From the NCBI RefSeq assembly GCF_032854445.1, contig NC_088295.1:85420644-85484643 (forward strand): a stretch of DNA of 64,000 bases. Reading direction: 5' to 3'. The notes beneath the pieces are model-generated. The model worked only from the letters and a program-made list of their open reading frames with translations. It was not told the DNA's origin and did not search any database. Position 1 is the first letter of the stretch, and the number at the start of each line of letters is the position of its first letter. Positions 60,836-64,000 of this stretch are shown piece by piece. Origin of the DNA: Liolophura sinensis (Eukaryota; Mollusca; Polyplacophora; Chitonida; Chitonidae). A program made the translations under genes and the position numbers.

Positions 60836-63136
60836 TTCTATTGCTAACCAAATGGGGGATATTTATTCAAAGGGATAAAATTACAAGAAATTATCAAAGC
60901 AATTTTGAGAGAACTAATGAGTTGTCTGTGATAAGGCTGTCGAAGCAAACGGGCTGGATAGCCTCTGGTGATGTCCTTGAAGCAGTTACTCTCTATCTCT
61001 CTGACAAGAACGAAGGTGGTCACATCAAGGACTTGAAATGTCTTGGGCAGATGGCAAGGAACAATCACATTAGTTCCTTAATAGAAGTAATTTAGCTACA
61101 GCCCTGCCCTTTATTTTGTGATCTCTGTCCTTAAATCCTTTATTTCTTCACCAGTTCTACAAAGAAATGCTCACTTCCAAATACCGAAATTACCAAAATA
61201 AAAACAAAATACCAAAAATCTTTTCCATCAAAAGGGTATCTTTATAGCTGCCATCAGATACAGTCAACCATTTGGTTAATATAAACCTTATCAGTTTCAT
61301 ACCCCAATACCCTGCAGCTGCGAAACACAGACAGCGTTGCAAGTGTAGTTTGTGATAATTGAATTTGACAAGATAACAATCACTTCCAATGTTTCAGAGA
61401 ACTCAAGAGGGAGAAACCTTAAAAGTATGCTACAAATACTATCAAGGCTGTGTGTTACTTGGTTACCGTGGAAATGTGCTTCCCAAATGCTGATCACTTG
61501 TTTGGCTTTGCAGCGCAGAAGAAAAGGTCAGTGACTGCTCCCACAAGGGGTTCTGATGCATGAAGGTATGAAAACCTTGTAGGGCTGAAGTGGAGATGTC
61601 AGAACAAGACAATAGTCTGGAACCTGCCCCTTGCACAGCTCACAGTAAACAGTAAGACACTTTTTTCTTGGCCAAATCCATGCTGATGAAGTCACATGCA
61701 TCATGACCACATAGTGAAGACATGAATCCGTGTAAAAATAGTCACATTTTCACCTGTGTACGTCTAACACATACACGCATAAACGATCTCTGACAATTAA
61801 TTGGTATCTGCCACCTGAACAATCTGAAGCAGATGGCTACAACAACTACTACCAATGTGTTGAACAGCAGCCTGCACAGTCCGTTTTTGTCCACTAGTCT
61901 GGGGATACAGGTGTTTTGTCACACTAATGAGGTGTTTACTCCAGTACGAAGGCAGATATCCAAACAGCGCATTGAACAGAGCACATCAATATTATTTAAA
62001 AGGTCACATTTCTGTCAGTTGGGATTTGGTTTAAATCACATCATTTAATACACATGGTTGAAGCCTATTTTATGGAGATTATCTAAACTGTTTGAGACTG
62101 GGTCATGAAGCATTATAAGATTGATTACCATAAACTGCCAGTCCCATAGATATCCCAGCCCAGGTAAGTTTTCTGGGTTGCCACTTCTCAACATACCCCA
62201 GGCGTTTGACTGTGTCATGTCGTTGTCATCATTTAACAGCCTCCTTCATAATGCATTAAACATCGCAGGAAATGCAATATGTTAATAAGTTCAAGATATT
62301 CATGTATACATATGCAATCACGATTCATTTTCTCGCAGTAATTCTGTGACAGGTGATAAGATCAGGAGAGGAGTTGATGTACAGATAGAATTGTATAAGA
62401 TAGGAATGTTTAAATATTCTAACACAACTCTGCATACAAAACATGTGTAAGGTTACCTAGCTGTTATCTAGATGTCTATAGCACAGAGATAAGCCTGTAT
62501 CTATAAACCTTGTGTTTTATGTTTTGACATAAAATAACTATGTTCAACACATCGATTTAATGCCTAAGGTAACTTCTAATCCATCATATTCTCTGGCATT
62601 AAGGCATATAAAAAATATTTACTTGCTCAAAAAGAAAGTACCGCAAGAAACAAAATTTTACATGTTTTTTTATGTAGAGTGTAATCTGATAAGATTTTAA
62701 TTAGCGATAACAAGCACATACCCATTCACACACAAATACAGTAAATCTGCACACAGATTATGGCATATTTCATGTTGGTCCTGAAAAGATGCTGTGACAG
62801 CTTTTACCAGCAAGTTACATCCTCATTTTGAAAAGAAAAAAAAAAAGTCGAAAATTGGTCCAAGTTTGCCTTCAGCAATAACGAACAAATTAGTTTTCTC
62901 TGCCTGTCGTATCTCTGGTTAGAATCTTGCCTCAGGCCATCAGCGGAGTTACTGGCCCTGAGTTTGATTAGTTTTTGCCAATTATTTGCTTGGAATAGAA
63001 TTCTAATAATCCTCTTACGTAAATGAAAAAAGTTTCTTCAAGAAAGCACACATAGGTAGCCAGTAGTATGATATTTCCACGTCCATGTAGCCGAATAATG
63101 AATCAAGCAGGTTGCAAGCCTAACACGCCATACATA

Positions 63137-63160
63137 TATACATAGATATATCTATGTATA
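63137..63160. repeat. Perfect 24-bp AT palindrome
   Basis: The core CATAGATATATCTATG is flanked by TATA on each side, giving a perfect 24-base palindrome centred between 63148 and 63149. Such tracts arise easily in AT-rich DNA. Confidence 0.85.
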
Positions 63161-64000
63161 GGTCTAAATGCAGCTTATAACTATACACATGGTTTGCTGA
63201 TAATTCAATGTAGAATTGATACAACATACAGTAGTTGTACACCTTGACAGGTACACATATTCTAACCTCCTATAAAACTTCTACTAGGAGAATAAGTTGA
63301 CTGATGCTGTAAAGCTGATCTTACGGCTGAGCAAAGAGCTTACTTGGAGCTACACTTCACAGATGATCCATAGAAAGCTTAAATGCATTTTAAAGATAAC
63401 ACTTAGGAACAGAAAGTGGAAATACATGTTTCATGCAAAATACAGGTCAAGCATCAGTTGCAATTTTATTTACAGTTTCGACCACACATCAAGAAATCTT
63501 TCACCTGTACAGATACTTCATTCACACATATTTATACCTGTGTATATATACAGGTGTATATGGACAATATCACACAGGTCTCAATGTTACAACTTGACAG
63601 GTCCATTCAATGAGCAGTCTTACCACCACTGCCAAACTTGTTTCACCTGGCCAAACAAGTGGTAAAGTAGTGATAAATGAATATTGGTTATATTTATTAG
63701 GTGAGCTGTTGTATGTATCACATCGTGAAGGGTCTGGTTTTACCAGGACAGGGCTAGACAACAACCCAGCCTATGACATGAGCTTGGGACAAGGCCATAC
63801 AGGTAGGGTCACCCCTACACCTGACAGCCTCAAGATACACACTTTTCTATCCCATCAGTTGGTCTGTCTCCAATACAAATCTTTACCACACTAGTAAGCC
63901 AACCACATCCCTGCTGTTCTAAAAGTCAGATATCAGAACACCTGTTGGTGGACTTATAAAGATGCCGTCTGTTACCCATGAAAATCCTGACAGAATCATG

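Larger units (their letters stand above)
32721..64000. other. 5' Robo intron and/or upstream sequence, no recognised gene
   Basis: 31 kb with no recognised coding exon on either strand. Because the Ig1 exon begins with a split codon, an upstream exon must exist, so at least part of this block is intron. It contains the repeats listed separately and otherwise AT-rich unique sequence. The longest non-repeat open frames (43947-44423 plus, 60300-60695 plus) have no recognisable domain. Confidence 0.6.

Noticed and set aside
1-64000. CRISPR array, operon, rRNA or intact tRNA gene
   Set aside because: None seen; the tandem repeats have no spacer pattern and tRNA-like sequences are SINE heads.

Overview
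The window looks like animal nuclear DNA, most likely from a mollusc. Coding sequence is split into short exons with GT/AG borders, introns are long and AT-rich, and there are tRNA-derived SINEs whose tail resembles elements I know from mollusc genomes. There are no bacterial-style operons. The species cannot be named from the sequence.

One protein-coding gene is well supported: a Roundabout (Robo) axon-guidance receptor on the minus strand. I could thread 26 coding exons plus a probable short terminal exon from 32720 down to 5794, checking splice phase and length at every join. They encode about 1,550 residues: five Ig domains (32720-23442), three fibronectin type III domains (23234-19972), one transmembrane helix (16093-15935) and a long cytoplasmic tail (15312-5794). 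The tail carries a CC0/CC1-like segment (PYASTT), a CC2 Ena/VASP-binding proline motif (LPPPP), and two C-terminal blocks shared with vertebrate ROBO1 (DGSFLTEADF and RPTSPYSTDS). The domain order matches receptors for Slit ligands. The start codon and signal peptide exon were not found. The first visible exon begins in phase 1, so the 5' end lies in the 31 kb upstream or outside the window.

Layout: 1-4146 is non-coding with several SINEs. 4147-5793 is the probable 3' UTR, containing a degenerate minisatellite. 5794-32720 is the Robo gene. 32721-64000 appears to be 5' intron or upstream sequence without a recognisable gene. It contains a ten-copy 51-bp minisatellite (50087-50595), a 53-bp array (about 59925-60310), poly-C tracts, a perfect 12-bp-stem hairpin (40785-40818) and SINE fragments.

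I found no sign of an unknown biological system. The points most worth checking are frame-preserving alternative splice sites inside the Robo transcript, many frame-neutral exons in its tail, a divergent C-terminus, the missing 5' exon, and a short SINE made of a tRNA head joined directly to its tail with intact target-site duplications.
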